From Fen-1273 sp035516035 (GTDB lineage: Bacteria > Bacteroidota > Ignavibacteria > UBA10030 > UBA6906): a stretch of 64,000 nt of DNA. Location of the stretch: contig DATJAS010000029.1 of the NCBI GenBank assembly GCA_035516035.1, positions 1-64,000 of the forward strand, written 5' to 3'. Below the pieces are notes generated by a model that saw only the letters and a program-made list of their open reading frames with translations, searched no databases and was not told the DNA's origin. Of the stretch, positions 1 through 7,731 are shown one piece after another. A program made the translations under genes and the position numbers. The first letter of the stretch is position 1. Every line of letters starts with the position of its first letter.

Positions 1-513
1 CTCTCCGCGGAGGTCCTTGAGACCTACCTCGACCAGGCGCAGAGCGGGCACTCGCAGAACTGCAACAACGGGTTCCAGCTCGCCAAACAGACGATAGGGA
101 AGGAAGGGCCCTGCCTCGTCTGCATCACCAACCAGCCGAACCCGGCTGACGGGAGCGGGGGCCATGTGCTGATCGCGTACGGCACATCCGATGACGGTGC
201 GGGCCACGGGAGGATATGGGTGGTTGACCCCAACCGTATCTGGGTGGCGAATAACCCCTCCGACAGGGGGTGGTACCAGGGGGATTCCAACCACATCGAC
301 TGCGACCTCGGGAGCGGAAAATGGACGTTCAAGATGGCGGGGACCGGAGCCTCGACGAACTGGCCGTCGGGACCGGGCAACCTCATCATCGTCCCGGCGT
401 CACTGGCGGGCCCTCCCGGCAGAGTTCCTTCCTCGCTCGGGCTCGCGCTGGGGGACGTGCTGAACAAGCTCCTGCTCACCGACTGGATGTCGGTTCAGTC
501 CCCACGAAAATGA
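1..513 (+). CDS. C39-like cysteine peptidase domain protein, C-terminal part
   Basis: The frame is open from the first base of the window, so the start lies outside. The 170 visible residues contain GGHVLIAYG followed about 15 residues later by IWVVDPNRIW, which resembles the His-containing half of peptidase C39-like (PF13529) domains, where GHxV is followed by a DP motif. The catalytic Cys would be upstream or near the NCNNGFQ segment and cannot be confirmed. The 3' end runs convergently into the Rieske gene, overlapping it by 38 bp. The role is unknown; it could also be a papain-like or purely structural domain. Confidence 0.5.
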   Translation, partial: LSAEVLETYLDQAQSGHSQNCNNGFQLAKQTIGKEGPCLVCITNQPNPADGSGGHVLIAYGTSDDGAGHGRIWVVDPNRIWVANNPSDRGWYQGDSNHIDCDLGSGKWTFKMAGTGASTNWPSGPGNLIIVPASLAGPPGRVPSSLGLALGDVLNKLLLTDWMSVQSPRK

Positions 514-919
514 CGACCGCATGTCCCTCGATCCGCGTCTTGAGCTGCCTGAGCGGCCGACTCGCTGGACCGTGGATGACGTTCCCTTCGGTGTCGAACC
601 GGCTCCCATGGAGGCTGCAGGAGAATCCGTCCCCGCTCTTCTGGAGCGGGTTGTTCGCATGCGTGCACCGCAGGAGGAGCGCGTGAATCTCTCCATCGCT
701 TCCCGTGACGAGCGCGATCGTCTCCGGGTACCCGTTCGCCCGGACGACATGCGCGGGCCCCGGTCCCGGGAGCGGAAGGGAAACGCGTATGCTTTCCCCC
801 TCAAGGTCGCCTGTGACCACGTCCTCCGGCGCGCACGATGAGAGAAGCGCCGAGAGGGCGCCCGATCCCGCCCCGAGACACGCGATGCACGCCGTCGCGA
901 TGAAACTCCGTCGTCGCAT
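476..919 (-). CDS. Exported Rieske 2Fe-2S protein
   Basis: The 147-residue protein has both Rieske cluster motifs: C85-T-H87 and C101-S-L-H104-G, followed by the usual FDTEGNVIHGPASRPL segment. The N-terminus MRRRSFIATACIACLG is a short basic plus hydrophobic export signal and ends near a Cys (LLSSC), so it may be a lipoprotein or Tat substrate. The ATG at 919 was chosen because GGGAGGAG lies 3 to 10 bases upstream. The gene follows the porin gene with about 10 bases between them and is probably co-transcribed. Small stand-alone Rieske proteins of this type act as electron carriers; the partner is not visible here. Confidence 0.85.
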   Translation of the reverse strand: MRRRSFIATACIACLGAGSGALSALLSSCAPEDVVTGDLEGESIRVSLPLPGPGPAHVVRANGYPETIALVTGSDGEIHALLLRCTHANNPLQKSGDGFSCSLHGSRFDTEGNVIHGPASRPLRQLKTRIEGHAVVIFVGTEPTSSR

Positions 920-929
920 GATCTCCTCC

Positions 930-2135
930 CTAGTACTCGAACCCGATGCCAAGCGTCAGGAACGTCGTCTCCTGCTCTCCTCCCGATCCGCCGGGCGGAG
1001 CCCCCGTCCACTGGAAGCGGACGTCCGCCTTTATGACAATGTCCCTGAGAGGGGAATAGCTCGCCCCTGCGACGAGGTGGTGCTGGTCCAGAGTCCCGTC
1101 CCGCACGCCGTTCGCGGGGAGGGAGGCGTTCATGTCCAGGCGCTCATACCGGATGAAGGCGGTCGCCCCTTTCGCGGTCGCGGCGTATGCGTTTCCAGTG
1201 TTCGCCGTCTCGACGTTCGCATCCGGGGCGTCGGAGGGAAAAATGAGATTGTACGCCGCTTCGAAGTATCCCCCCCGGGCGGATCGGGGGGTGTTGTTGT
1301 GAAACGCGTCGTTAATGCTCCCGGCGTCGGGAATCGAGACGAGCGTCCCGAGGAGTCGGAGCGAGAACCTGCCGGCGGTGATCTGCGCGTCCGCCTCCGC
1401 GAGCGCCACGGGGGTCCCGAACGCTCCTCCGTGGATGGGCAGCGTGTCGACCTCCGCGGGGGGGAGCCCGGCCGCGCCGCCGTAGTATCCCGACACCTGG
1501 ATCCTGGCATTTCCCGAAGACTTCGCGATCGACGCCGTGAGGGCGAGCGCCTCGGCCGACGCGTTGCGTCCCTCGAACCTCCCTTCCCGTATCACGGAGC
1601 CGTGTGCGAAAGCGGATGCGTCAAGCCCGTTGACAAGCGCGATGCTGTACTCGACGGGGAGTACGTCGTTCTCCCCGTAGAAGCCGGCGCCGAGCTCCCT
1701 CCACGTGGAGGGGATGATGTACGTCTCTACCTGCGTCCGCTCGTTTCCGTTAAACGACGCGGGGAGATGGTTCTCGTTGAGTATGCCGATCCTCGGCAGG
1801 AAGAGCCCCGCCACGACGCGGTGGGCGGCATCGAGCGTGAACTGGATGTACGCCTGCTCGAATGCGATTTCGCCTCCCCCTTCCCCTCCCGTAACCTTTG
1901 CGTCTTCCATCTCCAGCTCGGAAACGAGCGAGACCTTCCGGGAAAACGTGTGGCCGATAAAGAGAACTACGCGCTCGAGGTCGACGCTTGCGTCCCCCGA
2001 CTCCATCTGCCTTGTATAGACGGCGTTGCCGTATCCCCCGAGCGTGGTCTTCTCATCCTGGGACACCGCCCTGCAGGTAGTTGCGATGAGTATGAGTGTC
2101 AGGATAGTGGCAAGTCTAGAAGGGGTCGCGCTCAT
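930..2135 (-). CDS. Outer-membrane porin-like beta-barrel protein
   Basis: The 401-residue protein begins with a signal peptide (SRLATILTLILIATTCRAVSQ) and continues as alternating short hydrophobic/polar strands, ending in an aromatic residue (LTLGIGFEY), as expected for an outer-membrane barrel. Segments such as EQAYIQFTLD, VVAGLFLPRIGILNE and the long FERLD-like strand near the end resemble phosphate-selective porin O/P-type proteins. It is the first gene of a two-gene unit with the Rieske protein and has a good sigma-70 type promoter upstream. The substrate is unknown. Confidence 0.75.
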   Translation of the reverse strand: MSATPSRLATILTLILIATTCRAVSQDEKTTLGGYGNAVYTRQMESGDASVDLERVVLFIGHTFSRKVSLVSELEMEDAKVTGGEGGGEIAFEQAYIQFTLDAAHRVVAGLFLPRIGILNENHLPASFNGNERTQVETYIIPSTWRELGAGFYGENDVLPVEYSIALVNGLDASAFAHGSVIREGRFEGRNASAEALALTASIAKSSGNARIQVSGYYGGAAGLPPAEVDTLPIHGGAFGTPVALAEADAQITAGRFSLRLLGTLVSIPDAGSINDAFHNNTPRSARGGYFEAAYNLIFPSDAPDANVETANTGNAYAATAKGATAFIRYERLDMNASLPANGVRDGTLDQHHLVAGASYSPLRDIVIKADVRFQWTGAPPGGSGGEQETTFLTLGIGFEY

Positions 2136-2198
2136 GAGCGTCTTTGGATATGTTGAAAAATCTATCAGTCGATCGATTTCTTATATTTAATTAGACTA

Positions 2199-2227
2199 AG
2201 TATAAATAATTATATACGACTATTCAA
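2199..2227 (-). promoter_or_regulatory. Sigma-70 type promoter of the porin/Rieske operon
   Basis: On the minus strand TTGAAT (2227-2222) and TATACT (2204-2199) are separated by exactly 17 bases in a strongly AT-rich stretch (about 2150-2240) that stands out from the GC-rich surroundings. A start of transcription near 2192 would give a leader of about 57 bases before the porin ATG at 2135. Confidence 0.55.
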
Positions 2228-2276
2228 GTCCAATTTTTTCCTATGTGATTGCTGGCATATACAGAGCTGGTTCAGT

Positions 2277-2426
2277 GTGATTTCAGGAACGGCCGGGACC
2301 GGGATTCCGCTTGATTTTTCGCTCGACCGGAATTATCCTAATCCGTTCAACCCGTCGACGACGATCGCCTTTACCGTGCCCCGGGCGGGGCGCGGGGCGC
2401 TGAATGTATTCAACACCGTTCAACAA
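2277..2426 (+). pseudogene. Remnant of a C-terminal secretion (T9SS-like) sorting domain
   Basis: This frame encodes about 50 residues with FSLDRNYPNPFNPSTTIAF and then VPRAGRGALNVFNTVQQ, which is the first half of the sorting domain seen complete at 9552 and 19079. The second half (GQxVATL ... LASGVYFYRL) is missing, and there is no passenger protein in front of it, only AT-rich noncoding DNA. It is best read as debris of a deleted secreted protein. The next gene starts 16 bases after the recognisable part. Confidence 0.7.
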
Positions 2427-2442
2427 CCCCGGAGGATTCCCC

Positions 2443-2853
2443 ATGAAATATCTCTTCGTGCTCTTCTGCGCCCTGGCAGCAACGACTGTGTACGCCCAGG
2501 ACAAGTCGTACAGGGTGGTCTTCGATCTGACGAGCAGGGATTCGCTCGACCAGAAAGCGGTCGTGCGCTGGGTGCACGAGATCACCGCCGCCAACCCCGA
2601 CGCGCAGGTCGAGGTGGTCATGTACGGGAAGGGCTACGAGCTCGTCATGCCGGAAAAGTCGTCCTACCTCGCCGACGTCAGCGCCGCGATCAAGAATCCG
2701 AGGGTGGCGTTCAGAGTCTGCCGGGTGGCACTGAAGAACAACAATATCGACCGGTCGCAGATCCTCGCCGACGCCGGGACGGTTCCCGACGGGATTTACG
2801 AAATCCTCATGAAGCAGAGGGAAGGCTGGGGATACATCAAAGTCGGTCACTAG
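2443..2853 (+). CDS. Exported DsrE-family protein
   Basis: The 136-residue product has a signal peptide (MKYLFVLFCALAATTVYAQ) followed by a DsrE/DsrF-like alpha/beta domain: YRVVFDLTS, HEITAANPDAQVEVVMYGKGYELV, NPRVAFRVCRVALKNNN and DGIYEILMKQREGWGYIKV. Family members bind or transfer sulfur or act as small sulfur-relay-like proteins; exported versions are poorly understood. One Cys (FRVCRVAL) is in the usual position of the family's conserved Cys. The ATG at 2443 has GGAGG seven bases upstream, while an in-frame ATG at 2404 has no such site. Confidence 0.8.
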   Translation: MKYLFVLFCALAATTVYAQDKSYRVVFDLTSRDSLDQKAVVRWVHEITAANPDAQVEVVMYGKGYELVMPEKSSYLADVSAAIKNPRVAFRVCRVALKNNNIDRSQILADAGTVPDGIYEILMKQREGWGYIKVGH

Positions 2854-2870
2854 AACTTGCAGGTTCGTGA

Positions 2871-3239
2871 ATGGCGGAGGCGAAATTTGTTGAACGCTCC
2901 GGCCGGCAATTACTCCTGATTGATATCGCGCACGCCGACCTGGAAGGGGTTGTCGAGGTTATCAGGCAGGCAAAGGCGCTTGTCAACGGCTCGGGTCGCC
3001 GTGATCTCCTCACGGTGACCGATGTGACGGGTACGCAGGTCACCTCGGCCATCGTAAAGGTCCTCAAGGAGTTCGTCGCGCACAACGGCCCGTACGTCCG
3101 TGCGGGCGCGGTGGTGGGGCTCGATCGCCTCCGCGCCGTGGAGTTCGTCGCGATCGTGAAATTTTCCGGCAGGAACCTGAGGGCATTCTCCGACATCGAG
3201 GCGGCCACGAAGTGGCTCCTCGCCCAGTCAGGAAGCTGA
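2871..3239 (+). CDS. SpoIIAA/STAS-like small protein
   Basis: The 122-residue protein starts 17 bases after the DsrE gene. The order of strands and helices (LLLIDIAHADLEGVVEVIRQAK, RDLLTVTDVTGT, VKVLKEFVAHNGPYVRAGAVVGL, FSDIEAATKWLLAQ) matches stand-alone SpoIIAA-like or STAS-like proteins, which usually bind small molecules or partner proteins. No signal peptide is present, so it should be cytosolic. Its last 12 bases overlap the convergent metallophosphoesterase gene. The function is unknown. Confidence 0.65.
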   Translation: MAEAKFVERSGRQLLLIDIAHADLEGVVEVIRQAKALVNGSGRRDLLTVTDVTGTQVTSAIVKVLKEFVAHNGPYVRAGAVVGLDRLRAVEFVAIVKFSGRNLRAFSDIEAATKWLLAQSGS

Positions 3240-4454
3240 GGAGATCCCCCCCTTCTTTCCCGTGAGCGTGATGACGGCGATCTCCGAGCGGGCGCCGATC
3301 CTCACCGGTGGGCCCCAGTACCCGGTCCCCTTGCTGACGTAGAGCCATGTGTCCTGGAATCTCCGGAGTCCCCGGATGGACGGCTGACCGACCGTGGCCA
3401 GCAGGTTCCACGGGAAGAACTGCCCGCCGTGCGTGTGGCCTGAGATCTGTACCTGGAAGCCCTCCTTCCTGGATTCGTAGAGGCTCCTGGGCTGGTGCGC
3501 CAGGAGGACCTTAACGTCCGCCTCCGGCGCGCCGGCAATCGCCCGGTGCGGGTCCGACCGGTGCTCCGGGATGAACTGTCCCCCGCTCACGTCTGTCACT
3601 CCCGCCAGCAAGAGTCTCCCCGTTCCGCGCCTGATGAGCCGGTGCTCGTTGAGCAGCACGTCGAAGCCGAGCCGCCGGGCCTCCTCGATCCAGGGAAGCG
3701 CCCCCGAGTAGTACTCGTGGTTCCCCGTGATGAAGTACTTCCCGTAGCGCGCCCGCAATCTGCCGAGTGGCTCCACGTCCCCGTGCAGGTCGGCCACCTT
3801 CCCGTCGGCCATGTCCCCGGTGAACGCCAGGATGTCGGCGTCGAGCCCGTTGGCCATCTCCACGATTGTCTCCACGAATGGCCTCCCGATCGTGAGTCCC
3901 GCGTGGAGGTCCGTGATCTGCACGATCCGGAAACCCTCCAGCGATTCCGGGAGGCCGTCGACCGGAATCTCCACCAGCGGGACCGAGGGACGTCTTCGCG
4001 CCTCGAACAACCCGTATCCCGCCAGGGCGCCCGCGGCCGCCAGTAGACCCAGGTTCACGGATTGAATGAGCGTCGCCCGCCTGCCGGGGTCTGCAGGTCC
4101 CGCCGTACCGGCCGTGCGGCCGGCGATTGCCGCAAGGAGCGCCGCCCCTTTTCTCGCGCCGATGCCGAGAAGCCAGGCCGCGTCCCGCACGAGGAGGAGC
4201 GTGATCACCAGGGAAAAGAAACCGAGGCTGAGGTACGCAGCCCATTCGAGATCCCGCTTCCACGAAGCGCCGATCCGGTTCACCTCGAGTACCATTGCCG
4301 ACACCGGCAGGAGCAGGAGTATTGCCAGCGCGCACCACGAGATCAGGTTCCACGGCGGCGCCATGTGCGCCGGCGCGATCAGCCTCCAGCCGACGTACGC
4401 GTACCCCGATCCCACGATCGCGAACGCGACGATGAACCACAGTATGTAAAACAT
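3228..4454 (-). CDS. Membrane-anchored metallophosphoesterase
   Basis: The 408-residue protein has about four to five transmembrane segments in residues 1-150 and a calcineurin-like phosphoesterase domain in residues 165-400. The metal-binding signatures are present in order: ITDLHAG (180-186), TGDMADG (212-218), GNHEYY (244-249) and, near the end, AHQP and SGHTHGGQFFPW. This layout is the YkuE-like group, whose characterised relatives act on phosphodiester bonds, including UDP-sugar or lipid substrates. The domain should face the outer side of the inner membrane, but the topology was not computed. Confidence 0.87.
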   Translation of the reverse strand: MFYILWFIVAFAIVGSGYAYVGWRLIAPAHMAPPWNLISWCALAILLLLPVSAMVLEVNRIGASWKRDLEWAAYLSLGFFSLVITLLLVRDAAWLLGIGARKGAALLAAIAGRTAGTAGPADPGRRATLIQSVNLGLLAAAGALAGYGLFEARRRPSVPLVEIPVDGLPESLEGFRIVQITDLHAGLTIGRPFVETIVEMANGLDADILAFTGDMADGKVADLHGDVEPLGRLRARYGKYFITGNHEYYSGALPWIEEARRLGFDVLLNEHRLIRRGTGRLLLAGVTDVSGGQFIPEHRSDPHRAIAGAPEADVKVLLAHQPRSLYESRKEGFQVQISGHTHGGQFFPWNLLATVGQPSIRGLRRFQDTWLYVSKGTGYWGPPVRIGARSEIAVITLTGKKGGISSAS

Positions 4455-4468
4455 TCATCTACTCCCTT

Positions 4469-4554
4469 GTCATCGCGTCTATTGAGCGAAGTCCGCTTTT
4501 TGGACCACGCCGCCTGCGGCGCCGCAGGCGCCGTTCTTTGGCGTGGCAATCTCC
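4469..4554 (+). repeat. Dispersed palindromic repeat, long subtype
   Basis: The element begins GTCATCGCG and ends GGCGTGGCAATCTC, with an internal perfect GC-rich dyad (CCTGCGGCGCCGCAGG). A close relative in the opposite orientation lies at 58231-58317. This is the only copy in the window that is not next to a stop codon; it lies between the start of the phosphoesterase gene and the kinase gene at 4725. Confidence 0.8.
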
Positions 4555-4724
4555 CCAATATGTGAATTTTCTCCCCGCAATCAACGTTATATCAGTGCGT
4601 TGCTGTTGGCGCATTAGATTTGTATCATATGCTTTGCCCATTTCCTGCGTTTTGAAGGGGATGCGCGCATAATCCTTACCACAATTGAGGCGCGGGCTTG
4701 TCCGCGCCGACAGGGGAGCGGTGC

Positions 4725-5915
4725 ATGGGGGAAGTTGAACTGGAGGCCCGGTACGCCCGGCTGATAATCTACCTCACGGATTACATCTACACCGTGAACA
4801 TCCGTGAGGGGGTCGCCGTGGAGACGTATCACGGCCCCGGCTGTGTCTCGATCACCGGGTACACGTCCGAGGACTACCGGGCCAACCCCGACCTCTGGTA
4901 CCGGATGGTCCCCCGGGGGGACCGCGACAGGGTGCTCGACCAGGCGCGCCGCGCACTTGCGGGCGAGCAGGTGGAGCCGCTGGAGCACCGGATCATCCAC
5001 AGGGACGGCTCGGTCAGGTGGATCAGGAACACCATCGTCGTGACGAAGGACGACGCGGGGAACCCTGTGGCATACGACGGGCTCATCAACGATATCACGC
5101 AGGTGAAGAAGTCGGCGGCGGCCGAGGCGATCCGGCACCAGCAGCTTATCCAGGCCGACAAGATGGCGTCGCTCGGCGTCCTTGCCGCGGGGATCGCGCA
5201 CGAGGTCAATAATCCGAATAACTTCATACTCCTGAACGCCCGCCTCTTCGCCCGGGTCTGGGCTGACGTGCTGCCGGTCCTCGACGAATACAGCGCGCAC
5301 AACGGTGACTTCAGCGTGGCCGGGTTGCCGTTCGCCTCCACGCGCGACAAGCTCAACCAATCCCTGGAGGGGATCCTGCAGGGGTCTGACCGGATCCAGA
5401 ACCTGACACGGAGCCTCACCGAATATGCCCGGCAGGACGGCGGGGAGCTGAACGAGGCCGTCGACCTCAATGGCGTGGTGCGGATGGCGGTCGCCATGAC
5501 CGAGAGCCTGGTCAGGAAGTCCGCCGTGACGTTCAGGGTGGACTATTCTCCGGAGATGCCCCTGACGCGCGGCAACGCCCGCCAGCTCGAGCAGGTCGTG
5601 ATCAACCTCATCACGAACGCCTGCCAGGCGTTCGACGGGGCGCCGGGGGAGATCCGGCTCACGACGTACAGCTTCCGGGAAACGAACGAAGTCGGGGTCA
5701 TCGTGCGCGACTCGGGCAGCGGCATCCGGGAAGCTGATCTGAAGTACATCATGGATCCCTTCTTTACGACGAAGAAAGAAAAGGGGGGAACCGGCCTCGG
5801 GCTTTCAATCTCCTCCAATATTGTCAAAAGCCACGGGGGCACGCTCTCACTTGCCAGCGAGCCGGGGAAGGGAACCAGGGCAAAGGTCCTCCTGCCGGTG
5901 CTCCAGCCGCGCTGA
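4725..5915 (+). CDS. PAS sensor histidine kinase, NtrB-like
   Basis: The 396-residue soluble kinase has an N-terminal PAS domain (about residues 12-125, with the PAC motif DGLINDITQ), a HisKA dimerisation domain with phospho-acceptor H159 in AAGIAHEVNNPNN, and an HATPase domain with the N box NLITNACQAF, DSGSGI and GGTGLGLSIS. The ATG at 4725 has GGGGAG seven bases upstream and is preferred over an upstream TTG. It lies 10 bases ahead of the sigma-54 activator gene, so the two are a typical NtrB/NtrC-type pair. No membrane segment is visible, so the signal is probably cytosolic. Confidence 0.88.
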   Translation: MGEVELEARYARLIIYLTDYIYTVNIREGVAVETYHGPGCVSITGYTSEDYRANPDLWYRMVPRGDRDRVLDQARRALAGEQVEPLEHRIIHRDGSVRWIRNTIVVTKDDAGNPVAYDGLINDITQVKKSAAAEAIRHQQLIQADKMASLGVLAAGIAHEVNNPNNFILLNARLFARVWADVLPVLDEYSAHNGDFSVAGLPFASTRDKLNQSLEGILQGSDRIQNLTRSLTEYARQDGGELNEAVDLNGVVRMAVAMTESLVRKSAVTFRVDYSPEMPLTRGNARQLEQVVINLITNACQAFDGAPGEIRLTTYSFRETNEVGVIVRDSGSGIREADLKYIMDPFFTTKKEKGGTGLGLSISSNIVKSHGGTLSLASEPGKGTRAKVLLPVLQPR

Positions 5916-5925
5916 AGGGGACGAC

Positions 5926-7359
5926 GTGCACTCGAACATCTTCCCCTCCCACCCGATACTGTTCGTGGACGACGAGGAGCAGTATCTCCTCAGCCTCGAG
6001 CTGACGATGTCGTCCAACGGCATCACCAACATCGCGACCTGCAGCGACAGCCGCCGCGTGATGGATATCCTGGCGGCCGGGCCCTGCTCCCTCGTGGTGC
6101 TGGACATCAACATGCCCCACGTTTCCGGCGCGGAGCTCCTTCCGGTCATCGTCGAACGTTACCCCGATCTGCACGTCATCGTCGTTACCGCGCTCAATGA
6201 CGTCGAGAGCGCCGTCCGCTGCATGAGGCTCGGGGCGTACGACTACGTCCTGAAACCCGCGGATGACGCCCGCCTGGTCACGGCCATCAGGCGCGGGCTC
6301 GAGCTCGATGAGGTCAGGAGCGAGAACGAGATGCTGAAAGCATCGCTCCTCCGCGCCGACATCGAGCATCCCGGGGCGTTCAGCGATATTATCTCGCGCT
6401 CCCACCAGGTCCAGTCGCTCTTCCGGTACTGCGAAGCGGTGGGGAGCACCCGGTTGCCGATCCTGATCACGGGGGAGACCGGCACGGGGAAGGAGCTGTT
6501 TGCGCGTGCGATCCACGCGGTGAGCGGGCGCCCGGGAGGGCTCGTCACCGTGAACGTCGCCGGCGTCGACGACACCTTTTTTGCCGACACGCTCTTTGGC
6601 CACCGGAAGGGGGCTTTTACGGGGGCCGAGTCTGACAGGAAGGGCCTGATCGACCAGGCCGAGGACGGGACGCTGTTCCTGGACGAGATCGGGGACCTAC
6701 GCCTCGAGTCGCAGGTCAAGCTCCTCCGGCTCCTGCAGGACGGTCAGTACTACCCGCTCGGCTCCGACGTCGCGCGACTGTCGAACGCCCGCATCATCGT
6801 TGCCACACATCGCGACATCCGCGGGATGCAGGAGAGCGGGACGTTCCGGAAGGACCTCTATTACAGGCTCAAGTCGCACCACATCAACATCCCCCCGCTC
6901 CGGGAACGGAGCGGCGACGTGCCCTACCTGGTGGATCACTTCATCACAAAGGCCGCGGCGGAGCTCGGCAGGAAGCGCCCCACCGTCCCGAAGGAGCTCT
7001 TCACGCTTCTGAAGAATTACGATTTCCCGGGCAACGTGCGGGAGCTGCAGGGGATGATCACCGACGCGGTCAGCATCCACGCGTCGGGAATCCTCTCCCT
7101 CGATTCGATCCGGCGTCAGATCGCCGATTCCTCGGGCTCCCGGGGGGGCACCGAAAACCGGTCCGCCGACGGGACGGATGACGAGGCCGTGCTCTTTCCA
7201 GGCCGGTTGCCTACGCTTGAGGAGGCGGACGATGCGCTGATCCGGGAGGCCCTCCGGCGCGCAGAGAACAACCAGACGATCGCCGCGGAGCTGCTCGGGC
7301 TCTCGCGTCGGGCTCTGAACAACCGCCTTCGAAGGAAAGGGCCCCCTCGGGGGGCGTAA
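5926..7359 (+). CDS. NtrC-family sigma-54 dependent response regulator
   Basis: The 477-residue protein has a receiver domain with phospho-acceptor D60 (LVVLDINMP), a AAA+ domain with Walker A GETGTGKE, the sigma-54 contact loop GAFTGA, Walker B GTLFLDEIGD and the sensor segment DFPGNVREL, and a C-terminal FIS-type helix-turn-helix (NQTIAAELLGLSRRALNNRL). It should activate sigma-54 promoters after phosphorylation by the kinase just upstream. The GTG at 5926 has GAAGGGG five bases upstream. Candidate sigma-54 promoters occur in this window at 9850, 12718 and 24974. Confidence 0.92.
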   Translation: MHSNIFPSHPILFVDDEEQYLLSLELTMSSNGITNIATCSDSRRVMDILAAGPCSLVVLDINMPHVSGAELLPVIVERYPDLHVIVVTALNDVESAVRCMRLGAYDYVLKPADDARLVTAIRRGLELDEVRSENEMLKASLLRADIEHPGAFSDIISRSHQVQSLFRYCEAVGSTRLPILITGETGTGKELFARAIHAVSGRPGGLVTVNVAGVDDTFFADTLFGHRKGAFTGAESDRKGLIDQAEDGTLFLDEIGDLRLESQVKLLRLLQDGQYYPLGSDVARLSNARIIVATHRDIRGMQESGTFRKDLYYRLKSHHINIPPLRERSGDVPYLVDHFITKAAAELGRKRPTVPKELFTLLKNYDFPGNVRELQGMITDAVSIHASGILSLDSIRRQIADSSGSRGGTENRSADGTDDEAVLFPGRLPTLEEADDALIREALRRAENNQTIAAELLGLSRRALNNRLRRKGPPRGA

Positions 7360-7731
7360 CCCGTGTGCACGCCTGCACGTGTCCCGCGACACCAATTCCG
7401 GGTCGCGACTGCGGTATCTTGACCACCATTCTACTACTCCACGGTCAATTCCTCCACATGGCTATCGTTTACGCCGGGGTGCTCTTCGGCCTCTGGGGTC
7501 TCCCGATCAGTCCCGTCCGCACGATTCAGATCCTCATTATTCGCAGGCTCGAAATCTCCGTCAGTATGACCTCGCGGCCCCCCAGTATCCGCTAAACCCT
7601 GTCACCCCTCTCTGTGTCCAATCCCTGTCGGTCCCGCATGGAGGGGACGGGGGGTATCGGTCCATGCCGTGTTGCGTGCAACACGGGCTACCCCCCCGGG
7701 TGGAGAGGATGATGTTGTGAGGGCGTGCCCG
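7360..7731. other. Intergenic stretch with a perfect inverted repeat
   Basis: No convincing gene is seen in these 372 bases. The notable feature is a perfect 9-bp inverted repeat, CCGTGTTGC-GT-GCAACACGG, at 7667-7686, about 45 bases before the arylsulfotransferase-like gene. It could be an operator or a leader hairpin. A smaller dyad GTGCA-CGCC-TGCAC occurs right after the regulator gene at about 7365 and may help end transcription. Confidence 0.4.

Noticed and set aside
705..2156. Long plus-strand frame opposite the porin and Rieske genes
   Set aside because: It is the Arg/Gly-rich shadow of two well-supported minus-strand genes, a common effect of high GC.
2253..2268. TGGCATATACAGAGCT as a sigma-54 promoter before the DsrE gene
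   Set aside because: The TT of the -12 element is missing and the gene is about 175 bases away with a sorting-domain remnant in between.
7365..7595. Possible 76-residue membrane protein in the gap before the arylsulfotransferase-like gene
   Set aside because: No ribosome site, poor codon pattern and no recognisable similarity; treated as noncoding.
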